DNA from: an uncultured Bacteroidales bacterium
Lineage (GTDB): Bacteria; Bacteroidota; Bacteroidia; Bacteroidales; Muribaculaceae
Length of the DNA stretch: 15,006 nt
NCBI GenBank assembly: GCA_947177325.1
Contig: CAMWUH010000023.1
Location: 1 to 15,006 of the forward strand
Direction of reading: 5' to 3'
Positions within the stretch are counted from its first letter, which is position 1. The number at the start of each line of letters is the position of its first letter. Shown one piece after another: positions 7,180-14,897 of this stretch. The notes under the pieces were generated by a model. That model made no database searches. It was not told the DNA's origin and saw only the letters and a program-made list of their open reading frames with translations. Made by a program: the position numbers and the translations under genes.

Positions 7180-8514
7180 ATGTTTGACAGCTTAAGCGAA
7201 AAACTCGAACGCAGTTTTAAAATTCTTAAAGGCCAGGGCCGAATCACTGAAATCAACGTAGCCGAGACTCTTAAAGATGTGCGCCGTGCCCTTCTGGATG
7301 CCGATGTTAACTATAAAGTTGCCAAGACTTTCACCGACACTGTCAAGAAAAAAGCAATAGGCCAGAACGTTATCAACGCTTTGGAGCCAAAGCAGTTGAT
7401 GATTAAGATTGTACACGATGAGCTCGCAACGCTTATGGGCAGCGAGGCCGCCAAAGTCAATCTGTCAGGCAACCCCACCGTTATTCTAATGTCGGGTCTA
7501 CAAGGCTCGGGTAAAACCACATTCTCGGGCAAATTGGCCAAGAAATTCAAAAGCGAACAAGGGAAACGCCCCTTGCTCGTGGCTTGCGACGTTTACCGCC
7601 CTGCTGCAATCGAGCAACTAAAGGTGCTCGGCTCTCAAATTGAAGTGCCTGTTTACACTGAGCCTGAAAGCAAAAATCCTGTTGAAATTGCTCAGAACGC
7701 AATAAAATATGCCAAACTCAACAACCTTGACCTCGTGATTGTCGACACCGCCGGTCGTCTGGCGGTCGATGAAGCGATGATGGACGAGATTGAAGCCATC
7801 AAGAAAGCAATCCGCCCTCAGGAAACCCTTTTTGTGGTTGACTCTATGACCGGTCAAGACGCTGTTAACACCGCTCGTGAATTTAATGAACGACTCGACT
7901 TCGACGGTGTTGTGCTCACCAAGCTCGATGGCGACACCCGCGGCGGTGCAGCTCTCTCAATCCGCACAGTCGTTACCAAGCCAATCAAATTCATCGGTAC
8001 GGGCGAAAAGCTTGATGCAATCGATCTTTTCCACCCCTCGCGCATGGCTGACCGTATACTCGGTATGGGCGACGTGGTTTCTCTCGTTGAAAAAATCCAG
8101 CAGCAATATGATGAAGAGGAAGTTAAAAAACTTGAAGCTAAAATCAAGAAAAATAAATTTGACTTCAACGACTTCCTCAATCAAATTCAGCAAATCCAAA
8201 AAATGGGCAATCTGAAAGATTTAGCTTCAATGATTCCCGGTGTTGGAAAGGCTATCAAAGATGTAGAGATTGATAACAATGCTTTCAAAGGCGTTACCGC
8301 AATCATTCAGTCAATGACCCCTTACGAGCGTGAAAATCCCGAAATCATCAACGGTTCGCGCCGCAAACGCATAGCCAAAGGTTCAGGCACCAACATTGCT
8401 GAAGTCAACCGCTTGCTCACTCAATTTGAGCAAACCCGCAAGATGATGAAAATGGCTACCACCAAAAATCCTATCAAACTTGCCAAAATGATGCGTCAAG
8501 CCCGCAAAGGCTAA
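7180..8514 (+). CDS. ffh: Signal recognition particle GTPase Ffh
   Basis: Ffh binds the 4.5S RNA and signal sequences of nascent membrane proteins and docks with FtsY. All three domains are complete in 444 residues. The N domain helix bundle (about 1-95) has the ALLDADVN block. The G domain has the P-loop GLQGSGKTT (106-114), DVYRPAAIEQL (137-147), DTAGR (189-193), TKLDGDTRGG (247-256) and GTGEKLDAIDLFHP (273-286). The methionine-containing M domain starts near 325, with the RNA-binding helix region RRKRIAKGSG (394-403). It ends with a short basic tail. Neither the SRP RNA gene nor ftsY is in the window. folD follows after 62 bases. Confidence 0.98.
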   Translation: MFDSLSEKLERSFKILKGQGRITEINVAETLKDVRRALLDADVNYKVAKTFTDTVKKKAIGQNVINALEPKQLMIKIVHDELATLMGSEAAKVNLSGNPTVILMSGLQGSGKTTFSGKLAKKFKSEQGKRPLLVACDVYRPAAIEQLKVLGSQIEVPVYTEPESKNPVEIAQNAIKYAKLNNLDLVIVDTAGRLAVDEAMMDEIEAIKKAIRPQETLFVVDSMTGQDAVNTAREFNERLDFDGVVLTKLDGDTRGGAALSIRTVVTKPIKFIGTGEKLDAIDLFHPSRMADRILGMGDVVSLVEKIQQQYDEEEVKKLEAKIKKNKFDFNDFLNQIQQIQKMGNLKDLASMIPGVGKAIKDVEIDNNAFKGVTAIIQSMTPYERENPEIINGSRRKRIAKGSGTNIAEVNRLLTQFEQTRKMMKMATTKNPIKLAKMMRQARKG

Positions 8515-8576
8515 GTAGCTTATCAAAAAAAGCAATCCTCCCCCACATAGATAACAATCATAAATTAACTACTCGC

Positions 8577-9458
8577 ATGGAATTAATTGACGGTAAAAAG
8601 GTTGCAGCAACCTTAAAAGAAGAAATTGCCCAAGAGGTTGACAACATAATTGCGGCCGGCAAAAAGCGCCCCCATTTAGCTGCCGTACTGGTGGGTCACG
8701 ATGGTGGCAGCGAAACTTACGTCGCCGCTAAAGTCAAAGCATGCGAACAGTGCGGATTTAAGTCAACGCTCATTCGCCGCGAGGATGATGTTACAGAGGA
8801 GGAATTGCTCAAAATCGTTGACCGGCTCAACAATGATTCAGACGTTGACGGATTCATTGTTCAGCTCCCCCTCCCCCGCCACATCGACGAACAAAAAATT
8901 ATCGAAGCTATCGACCCTCGCAAGGATGTTGACGGATTCCACCCCATCAACGTAGGGCGTATGTCAATCGGTCTGCCCTGCTTTAAATCGGCTACACCGG
9001 CCGGTATTATGGAACTGTTGGCCCGCTACAACATTCCTACATCGGGACGCAGATGCGTAGTTCTTGGTCGCAGCAACATAGTTGGCAAACCGGTGGCAAC
9101 TCTTATGATGCAAAAAGGGTATCCCGGCAACGCCACCGTAACCGTTTGTCATTCGGCCTCGGAAAACCTCAAAGAGATTTGCCGTGAAGCCGACATCATC
9201 ATCGCCGCCCTCGGCAAACCTGGCTTTGTCACAGCCGATATGGTCAAAGAGGGTGCAACAATCATTGACGTAGGCACTACGCGAGTTCCCGACGCTACAA
9301 AAAAATCGGGCTTCCGTCTGTCGGGCGACGTTGACTTTGAGTCGGTTGCCCCTAAGTGTTCGTTCATCACCCCGGTGCCCGGCGGTGTAGGTCCTATGAC
9401 CATAGCCTCCTTGATGAAAAACACCCTCCTGGCCGCCTCACACGAAATTTACAAATAA
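8577..9458 (+). CDS. folD: Bifunctional methylene-THF dehydrogenase / methenyl-THF cyclohydrolase
   Basis: FolD interconverts 5,10-methylene-, 5,10-methenyl- and 10-formyl-tetrahydrofolate in the cytoplasm, feeding purine and initiator formyl-Met synthesis. The protein has 293 residues. Visible catalytic elements are YVAAK (Tyr48, Lys52), VQLPLP (Gln96), DPRKDVDGFHP (113-123), the nucleotide-binding GRSNIVGKP (164-172) and PVPGGVGPMT (266-275). The set indicates a fully active bifunctional enzyme. It is the last gene of the panC-panD-ffh-folD run. A weak terminator-like hairpin follows within 50 bases. Confidence 0.97.
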   Translation: MELIDGKKVAATLKEEIAQEVDNIIAAGKKRPHLAAVLVGHDGGSETYVAAKVKACEQCGFKSTLIRREDDVTEEELLKIVDRLNNDSDVDGFIVQLPLPRHIDEQKIIEAIDPRKDVDGFHPINVGRMSIGLPCFKSATPAGIMELLARYNIPTSGRRCVVLGRSNIVGKPVATLMMQKGYPGNATVTVCHSASENLKEICREADIIIAALGKPGFVTADMVKEGATIIDVGTTRVPDATKKSGFRLSGDVDFESVAPKCSFITPVPGGVGPMTIASLMKNTLLAASHEIYK

Positions 9459-9470
9459 TATTATCTCCGG

Positions 9471-9506
9471 CTTAAATGCAATAATAATTGCCTTAAGTAA
9501 GTTTTT
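9471..9506 (+). terminator. Weak terminator-like hairpin after folD
   Basis: CTTAA (9471-9475) pairs with TTAAG (9493-9497), and inside it GCAAT (9478-9482) pairs with ATTGC (9487-9491) across an AATA loop. A small asymmetric internal loop separates the two stems. A run of five T lies at 9502-9506. The AT-rich stems make this a weak candidate, but the location just after folD is suitable. Confidence 0.45.
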
Positions 9507-9750
9507 AATATTAAACGGTATTATTTCTAAAGAAACTACTTAACAAATTCTTTTATACTCTCTGCGGTTGTAAATTGGTTAAAATCAAAATTTTCATCCC
9601 GCATATAGTATAATATAATTTTCAACAGTTACTTATCGGTTTTACGTTATATCGAGGGGTAACTTTTATTCTTGCAAGAGCGGAGAGTCAGAAATTATTC
9701 CTCTTTTCCTGTAAGGCTGAAAAATGCCACAATATTTTTTGGGAAAAAGG
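9507..9750. other. Gene-free AT-rich spacer
   Basis: No credible coding frame lies here on either strand. It contains a 12-base palindrome TTTAATATTAAA (9504-9515, overlapping the left edge), a 10-base palindrome TCTTGCAAGA (9670-9679), and a possible nine-pair helix between GAGGGGTAA (9654-9662) and TTATTCCTC (9695-9703), which includes two G-U pairs and is followed by TTTT. That helix might be part of a small structured RNA or a second terminator, but nothing identifies it. Confidence 0.4.
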
Positions 9751-9782
9751 TTTGGTATTTTCAGAAAAAGTGCTTACCTTTG
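9751..9782 (+). promoter_or_regulatory. Bacteroidota-type promoter for tRNA-His
   Basis: A -33 element TTTG (9751-9754) is separated by 20 bases from a perfect -7 element TACCTTTG (9775-9782). Both sequences and the spacing match the known promoter consensus of the Bacteroides primary sigma factor. Transcription should start near 9789 and leave a 5' leader of roughly 45 bases before the mature tRNA. Confidence 0.8.
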
Positions 9783-9834
9783 CACCGTTGAAACAGAAAA
9801 GCTTCGGTTATTATGTTTTAACAACCTAATAAAT

Positions 9835-9912
<78 letters not shown>

Positions 9913-9914
9913 CT

Positions 9915-9957
9915 ACAAACGCGATTACTGAACTTTTGGTCAAGTAATCGCGTTTGT
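9915..9957 (+). terminator. 15-bp perfect hairpin just after tRNA-His
   Basis: The arm acaaacgcgattact (9915-9929) is perfectly complementary to 9943-9957, with a 13-base loop that can form a few more pairs around a bulged A. It begins two bases after the encoded CCA. There is no T-tract after it (next bases are cagttatcag), so it is not a textbook intrinsic terminator, although transcription termination or 3'-end protection of the tRNA precursor is the simplest role. Confidence 0.65.
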
Positions 9958-10006
9958 CAGTTATCAGACCTATTTCAATGATTAGTATAAACATCAGTAA
10001 TTTACC

Positions 10007-10609
10007 ATGATACAATATTTAACTTCACAGTCGCCGACATATTCAATTGAGGAATTGGCTCAAATGGCCATCGAGGGTGGATGTCAGTGGATTCAACTGA
10101 CAGACTCTCTGCCTGAAGATGCATCGCTGCGCGATGTGGCAGCTCAATTACAAGATCTTTGTCAAGAGACGGAAACCATTTTGATTATTGACCACGATGT
10201 GGAGTTAGTCAATGAGCTGAAAGTGTTTGGCGTGCATTTAAGCAAAGGGGATATGAAGCCCGAAGCTGCGCGCGAATTACTTGGCCCGCATGCCATAATA
10301 GGAGTTGATGTTACTACGCCCGAGGAGGTTATACTGATGCAACCGGCCGACATCGACTATGTGGTGCTCGGAGGCTATCCGGAATCGCTTTCAGTGGAGC
10401 TATGCGGCGAGTTTATCAAAGCGCTTCGCGGTAAAGGGAATCAAACGGCCGTGGTGGTGCGTGGCCGCATCTTTGACAATGATATAAAAGCGCTTTCGGC
10501 CGTAGGTATTAACGGCTTTGCTGTGTCAGGAGCAATAACCAATGCTGACGACCCTGTGGCGGCAACCGCCAAATTAATCAAAACAGCTACCGAGGCAAAG
10601 GAACTTTGA
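10007..10609 (+). CDS. Divergent ThiE/TenI-like (thiamine phosphate synthase family) protein
   Basis: This 200-residue protein has the barrel layout of thiamine phosphate synthase. GGCQWIQL (24-31) matches the family's first strand, ILIIDHDVELV (58-68) the second block, GVHLSKGDM (75-83) the GVHLGQxD block, IIGVDVTTPEE (97-107) the next strand, DYVVLGGYPES (117-127) the 'GIGPIFPT' region, and GFAVSGAI (170-177) the last strand. Residues that bind substrate diphosphate and magnesium in real ThiE are largely replaced: LREK is LTDS, the NDR/NDD block is DHD, PTxTK is PESLS, and the AIGGI block is VVRGRI. The TenI catalytic His in the GHVF position is Gly/Tyr. I therefore call the family but not the reaction. 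No TPP-riboswitch motif is visible upstream, and no other thi gene is nearby. It starts 49 bases after the tRNA-His hairpin. Confidence 0.75.
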   Translation: MIQYLTSQSPTYSIEELAQMAIEGGCQWIQLTDSLPEDASLRDVAAQLQDLCQETETILIIDHDVELVNELKVFGVHLSKGDMKPEAARELLGPHAIIGVDVTTPEEVILMQPADIDYVVLGGYPESLSVELCGEFIKALRGKGNQTAVVVRGRIFDNDIKALSAVGINGFAVSGAITNADDPVAATAKLIKTATEAKEL

Positions 10610-10687
10610 GTTGAAATCAGCTAATCTCCGCGCCTCGGAATTAACCAATCGTTTAATCACATTTTTCAGAAAAAAATCGCAATAGTT

Positions 10688-11767
10688 GTGGCCGAAAGTT
10701 CTCTTAAAGCCTCATTGAAATTGATAGCAAAAGTCGCTATCCCGATATTGATTGCCGCCGGGGTTGCATGGTGGCAATTCGGCTCTGATTTCAAAAATTT
10801 TGACTTATCAACTTTACGATGGAGCAGCCGACTGACCGAGGGGCTTATAATGGCTTTAGTGTTACTGTTTTTCCGAGAAGCCGGAATGGCATGGCGCTTT
10901 CGAAAGCTGTCTGATAAAAAACTGTCGGGCGGCGATTCTGTGAGGGTTAGTTTGATTTGCGATTTCACTTCGGCGATTACTCCTACATCGGCAGGCGGCA
11001 GTTTGCTCTCAATGATTTTTTTGCATCGCAGGGGCTTAAATATTGGCCAGGCCACTGCTATAACCATTCTGACGTTGTTTCTCGACATGATGTTTTTCGT
11101 GGTGACGGTGCCGATAATTTTTCTACTGATCTCACCAAGTGAAATACTCAACTTTTCGGCCGGGAAAACAGATACAAATCTGGCTTGGGTGCTGATGGGG
11201 ATTTATCTGCTTGTCATATTTTTTTCCATTATCTTGGCCGTTGGCATTTTTTATAAGCCAAAGGCAGTAGGAGCCTTTTTTCTGAAAATCGCGAACTACA
11301 AACTGTTGCGCCGATTCCGCGGTAAAGCCGCTGAATTAGCCGACGGGCTTAACCGGACTTCATACGAAATCAAGCAATACAGTTGGCGATGGTGGATTGC
11401 GCCTTCGTTGGCCACGATTATAACGTGGGTTGCACGAATGTTGTTAGTCAACGCCATTTTTTTTGCATTTATGCCCGAGGCCAATCAACCGGTCATTTTC
11501 GGCCGCCAGATAATAGTGACAATTTTGCTGATGTTTGTTCCCACTCCGGGCGGTAGCGGCGTAGGCGAAATGCTTTTCAAAACATATTATGCTGATATGA
11601 TTAACGGCCCTGTAATAGCGATTATGGCTATTATCTGGCGCCTGTTCACTTCTTACATATTCCTATTGACCGGAATCACTGTTCTCCCCTCTTTTCTTAA
11701 GCTGTACTCCTCAAATCAGATAAAACCGAATTATCGTGAAGAAAATAACCGTGACCAGCTCGGCTGA
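10688..11767 (+). CDS. Polytopic membrane protein, LPG-synthase-TM/UPF0104 (MprF flippase-like) family
   Basis: This 359-residue, very hydrophobic protein has about eight membrane segments, near residues 12-31, 49-69, 84-112 (partly polar), 119-147, 165-189, 236-262, 275-287 and 307-337. Two signatures are typical of the lysylphosphatidylglycerol-synthase transmembrane family: TPTSAGG (98-104) and VPTPGGSGVGE (284-294). It corresponds only to the membrane half of MprF; no aminoacyl-transferase domain is present, so lipid modification is not expected. Members of this family are thought to move or help transfer lipid-linked molecules, but the substrate here is unknown. The start is a GTG at 10688; no ATG lies in frame upstream. 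The tail, polar and acidic, overlaps the next gene by 32 bases. Confidence 0.85.
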   Translation: MAESSLKASLKLIAKVAIPILIAAGVAWWQFGSDFKNFDLSTLRWSSRLTEGLIMALVLLFFREAGMAWRFRKLSDKKLSGGDSVRVSLICDFTSAITPTSAGGSLLSMIFLHRRGLNIGQATAITILTLFLDMMFFVVTVPIIFLLISPSEILNFSAGKTDTNLAWVLMGIYLLVIFFSIILAVGIFYKPKAVGAFFLKIANYKLLRRFRGKAAELADGLNRTSYEIKQYSWRWWIAPSLATIITWVARMLLVNAIFFAFMPEANQPVIFGRQIIVTILLMFVPTPGGSGVGEMLFKTYYADMINGPVIAIMAIIWRLFTSYIFLLTGITVLPSFLKLYSSNQIKPNYREENNRDQLG

Positions 11768-13037
11768 CCGCAGTCAACGACCTGCAATAACCTCGTTTCC
11801 CCCGTTTCATTTGCCTCAACCGAAAGTAATGACACTCACTAACGGTTGTGGCCTCAGCGTATTGTCGCGCGGCGACCAGGAGGTCAACTGCCTCACAATC
11901 TCTTTTCCACGGGGCGCTACTGATTTGTCAACAGACAGTATCTACAAGATAGTTCAATCAACGATTATCGAGGGGACAAAAAACTATTCTCCCGCCGACA
12001 TTTCCAATACGTTAGACTTCAACGGTGCATGGCTTAAGGTAGATATCGGCACTCACTTTACGGATGTTAAGCTCTACTCACTCAACTCGACGTTTGCCAA
12101 CCTGCTTCCGCTTATATCAGACATCATCAACAATCCGTTGTTTGACGACGAAATTGTAAAGCACACTATTGAACGCGAAATCGCCGGTACAGAAATCAAC
12201 TTCAAGAAGGTGGCGGTTATGGCCGATTTAAATATGCGCGAGGCAATCAGCGGACCCGGCTCGAAACTCCGCAACTGCGATACCATCCCCGACACTTTGC
12301 GCCGACTTAAAGTAGAGGATGTGAAAGAGGGATATAAGAGCATATTCTGCGCGAGCGCTCCAATGCTATCAATTTCCGGGCTCATTACCGACTCAATGGT
12401 AAAATCGTTGGACGAAGGTCTGCAGCTTAATGCCTTCGGCCTCCCTTTGCTCGCTCCCGACAATTATATAAAGCAAGAACCGCAATTTGGCCGCAGATAC
12501 ATTGAAATGCCTGACACGAAACAAGCTGCAGTAGCGATAGGTATTCCTACAATCGACCGCAATCACCCCGATTATTGCAAACTCAGAATTGCAATCATGG
12601 CATTGGGAGGATACTTCGGGTCGCGATTAATGAAAACCATTCGCGAAGAAATGGGGCTGACCTACGGTATTTCGGCAGTGCTCGCCGGACAGCCTGAAGG
12701 ATCATACATCAGCATAAAGTGTCAGACAACTCAGGCTAATGTAGATAGAGTTATTGAGGAAATCAACAACCAAATCAATCTGATGATAACCAACCCGCTA
12801 AGCCCTGAGGAGTTAGCCAATTTGAAAGCAACAGCAATGTCGTCGTTAGTGGCAGTCCTTGACAGCCCTATTTCAATTCTCGACTATATTGACAATCTGA
12901 AGCGACTTAATGCTCCAATTGACTATTTCAATAAGCAACAACAAGCCATAGAGCAAATTACGGCCGACGAAATCAGCCGATTGATAAGCCTATACCTCAA
13001 AGATCAACCAACAGTTGAAGTCATTGCCGGAGCATAA
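11736..13037 (+). CDS. M16 peptidase-family protein lacking the zinc motif (R/Y-type subunit)
   Basis: The protein has 433 residues and the two-lobe M16 peptidase architecture, with no signal peptide visible. At the place where active members have HxxEH, before GTKNYS, it reads KIVQS (71-75), so both His ligands and the catalytic Glu are missing. The C-terminal lobe keeps the other active-site element, Arg303 and Tyr310 in TIREEMGLTYGISA. This is the pattern of the R/Y subunit that, in heterodimeric M16B enzymes, completes the site of an HxxEH partner. Such a partner is usually the neighbouring gene, but here the next gene is a glycolytic enzyme. The frame has a stop at 11721-11723, so the start must be GTG at 11736 (or GTG 11751), both within the preceding gene. 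Family-like sequence begins before the first ATG (11829), which argues against that later start. Confidence 0.85.
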   Translation: MKKITVTSSADRSQRPAITSFPPFHLPQPKVMTLTNGCGLSVLSRGDQEVNCLTISFPRGATDLSTDSIYKIVQSTIIEGTKNYSPADISNTLDFNGAWLKVDIGTHFTDVKLYSLNSTFANLLPLISDIINNPLFDDEIVKHTIEREIAGTEINFKKVAVMADLNMREAISGPGSKLRNCDTIPDTLRRLKVEDVKEGYKSIFCASAPMLSISGLITDSMVKSLDEGLQLNAFGLPLLAPDNYIKQEPQFGRRYIEMPDTKQAAVAIGIPTIDRNHPDYCKLRIAIMALGGYFGSRLMKTIREEMGLTYGISAVLAGQPEGSYISIKCQTTQANVDRVIEEINNQINLMITNPLSPEELANLKATAMSSLVAVLDSPISILDYIDNLKRLNAPIDYFNKQQQAIEQITADEISRLISLYLKDQPTVEVIAGA

Positions 13038-13084
13038 CACAGGCTCGTAAGAACAAAAAAATTGAAGCAAAAAATAATTTCATC

Positions 13085-13097
13085 AACCGTTGCGCTG
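13085..13097 (+). repeat. 13-base repeat copy B (upstream of pfp)
   Basis: Exact second copy of aaccgttgcgctg (first at 2803-2815). Its TTG (13090-13092) lies 24 bases before the -7 element of the phosphofructokinase promoter, somewhat longer than the usual spacing of about 20, so it might supply the -33 element. Confidence 0.35.
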
Positions 13098-13116
13098 AAA
13101 ATTAAGATATTATTTG

Positions 13117-13124
13117 TAAATTTG
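13117..13124 (+). promoter_or_regulatory. -7 promoter element for pfp
   Basis: TAAATTTG matches the TAnnTTTG consensus exactly and is followed by CA. It lies 40 bases before the start codon, giving a leader of about 30-35 bases. The best -33 candidate is the TTG at 13090-13092, with long spacing. A dedicated promoter fits the strong codon bias of the gene. Confidence 0.6.
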
Positions 13125-13164
13125 CACTATATAAACCAATACAACAAGTTCTAAACCAAATAAG

Positions 13165-14814
13165 ATGAAAAAAAGCGCTTTGCAAAAAGCTCGTGCTGCT
13201 TATCAGCCCAAGCTCCCCATCGTGCTCACTTCGGCAGTAAAAGCCGTTGAGGGTCGCCCCACTCAGTCAGTAGCCAACCAAGAGGAAATCAAGGCCCTCT
13301 TCCCCAATACCTATGGCCTGCCCGAGTTGAAATTTGAAAAAGCAACAACTACTGCTCCCGGCAAACCGGTTAATGTTGGTGTAATTCTTTCAGGCGGTCA
13401 GGCACCCGGCGGCCACAATGTTATCTCAGGTCTCTTCGACGGTATCAAAAAAATCCACCGCGACTCACGCCTCTATGGTTTCCTGATGGGTCCCGGCGGT
13501 TTTGTAGACCACAAATATATGGAGCTCACCGCTCCCATCATCGATGAATTCCGCAACACCGGCGGCTTCGATATCATCGGCTCAGGCCGTACCAAACTCG
13601 AAAAGAAAGAGCAATTTGACAAAGGCCTCGAAATTCTTCGTGAGCTAAACATCACAGCTCTCGTTATCATCGGTGGCGACGACTCTAACACTAACGCTGC
13701 CATCCTGGCCGAATACTACAAAGCAATCAACGCAGGTGTTCAAGTAATCGGCTGCCCCAAAACAATCGACGGCGACTTGAAAAACGACGTTATCGAAACC
13801 TCTTTCGGTTTTGACACCGCTACTAAAGTTTACTCTGAAGTAATCGGCAACATTCAGCGCGACTGCAACTCAGCAAAAAAATATTGGCACTTCATCAAAC
13901 TCATGGGCCGCTCTGCCAGCCATATCGCCCTTGAATGTGCACTCCAAACCCAACCCAACGTTTGTATCATCTCAGAAGAAGTTGAAGCTAAAAACCTTTC
14001 ACTTCAGGATGTTGTAAATAACATTGCCGATATCGTGGCTGCCCGCGCTAAAAACGGCAACAATTTCGGCACCGTGCTCATTCCCGAAGGCCTCATCGAG
14101 TTTATTCCTGCAATGAAAAAACTCATTGCCGAGCTTAATGATCTCCTCGCAGCTAAAGCAGAAGAATTTGCAAAAGTTGCTCCCGCACAACAACGTCAAT
14201 ACATCATTGATCATCTCTCTAAAGAAAATGCCGAAGTCTATGCTTCGCTTCCCGAAGGCGTGGCTCGTCAGCTCTCGCTCGACCGTGACCCCCACGGCAA
14301 CGTTCAGGTTTCGCTCATCGAAACTGAAAAATTGCTAAGCGAAATGGTAGGCAAACGTCTCGCAGAAATGCGCGCTGAAGGTAAATACGACGGTAAATTC
14401 TCAGCTCTTCACCACTTCTTCGGTTATGAAGGCCGCTGCGCCGACCCCTCAAACTTCGACGCTGACTATTGCTACGCACTCGGCTACAATGCAGCTGACC
14501 TTATCAATGCGGGCGTAACAGGCTACATGTCGTCAGTACGCAATCTGGTTAAACCCTCAGTTCAATGGATTGCCGGCGGTATACCCATCACTATGATGAT
14601 GAACATGGAACGTCGCCACGGCGAAATGAAACCTGTAATCCAAAAAGCCCTCGTTCGTTTGGACGGCGCACCATTCCAAAGATTCGCTTCTCAACGCGAC
14701 GAATGGGCAATCAACACCTGCTATGTTTATCCCGGTCCTATTCAATATTTCGGCCCCGCTGAAGTATGCGACCAACCCACATTGACTCTCAAATACGAGC
14801 ACGAAGGTAAATAA
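13165..14814 (+). CDS. pfp: Diphosphate-fructose-6-phosphate 1-phosphotransferase (PPi-PFK)
   Basis: This enzyme phosphorylates fructose 6-phosphate with pyrophosphate instead of ATP, reversibly, in glycolysis. The 549-residue length and the GGQAPGGHN motif (77-85) mark the long PPi-dependent class. The specificity residues are visible: the second Asp in GGDDS (170-174), where ATP enzymes have Gly, and Lys199 in PKTIDGD (198-204), where the Asp pair is catalytic. MGRSASHIALE (247-257) and FFGYEGRCADPSNFDADYCYALGY in the C-terminal half are also typical. Codon use is strongly biased toward a small set (GGC, AAC, CTC, GCT), as expected for high expression. The gene has its own promoter and terminator and appears monocistronic. 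Confidence 0.97.
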   Translation: MKKSALQKARAAYQPKLPIVLTSAVKAVEGRPTQSVANQEEIKALFPNTYGLPELKFEKATTTAPGKPVNVGVILSGGQAPGGHNVISGLFDGIKKIHRDSRLYGFLMGPGGFVDHKYMELTAPIIDEFRNTGGFDIIGSGRTKLEKKEQFDKGLEILRELNITALVIIGGDDSNTNAAILAEYYKAINAGVQVIGCPKTIDGDLKNDVIETSFGFDTATKVYSEVIGNIQRDCNSAKKYWHFIKLMGRSASHIALECALQTQPNVCIISEEVEAKNLSLQDVVNNIADIVAARAKNGNNFGTVLIPEGLIEFIPAMKKLIAELNDLLAAKAEEFAKVAPAQQRQYIIDHLSKENAEVYASLPEGVARQLSLDRDPHGNVQVSLIETEKLLSEMVGKRLAEMRAEGKYDGKFSALHHFFGYEGRCADPSNFDADYCYALGYNAADLINAGVTGYMSSVRNLVKPSVQWIAGGIPITMMMNMERRHGEMKPVIQKALVRLDGAPFQRFASQRDEWAINTCYVYPGPIQYFGPAEVCDQPTLTLKYEHEGK

Positions 14815-14852
14815 TCTCTGACCTTCACAGGGTAAAAGAAGCTAAATAAAGC

Positions 14853-14897
14853 AGTATCGCTTGGACTGACTATTCAATCCAAGCGATACTTTTTTTT
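14853..14897 (+). terminator. Strong intrinsic terminator after pfp
   Basis: A perfect 13-bp stem, agtatcgcttgga (14853-14865) with 14878-14890, encloses a 12-base loop and is followed by an unbroken T run to 14897. It is a textbook Rho-independent terminator 38 bases after the pfp stop codon. Confidence 0.93.

Noticed and set aside
9958..10006. TPP riboswitch before the ThiE-like gene
   Set aside because: The leader is only 49 bases after the hairpin and lacks the CTGAGA core of the THI box.
10666..11151. 161-codon minus-strand frame opposite the membrane protein
   Set aside because: It is explained as the complement of hydrophobic codons; the plus strand carries the family signatures TPTSAGG and VPTPGGSGVGE.
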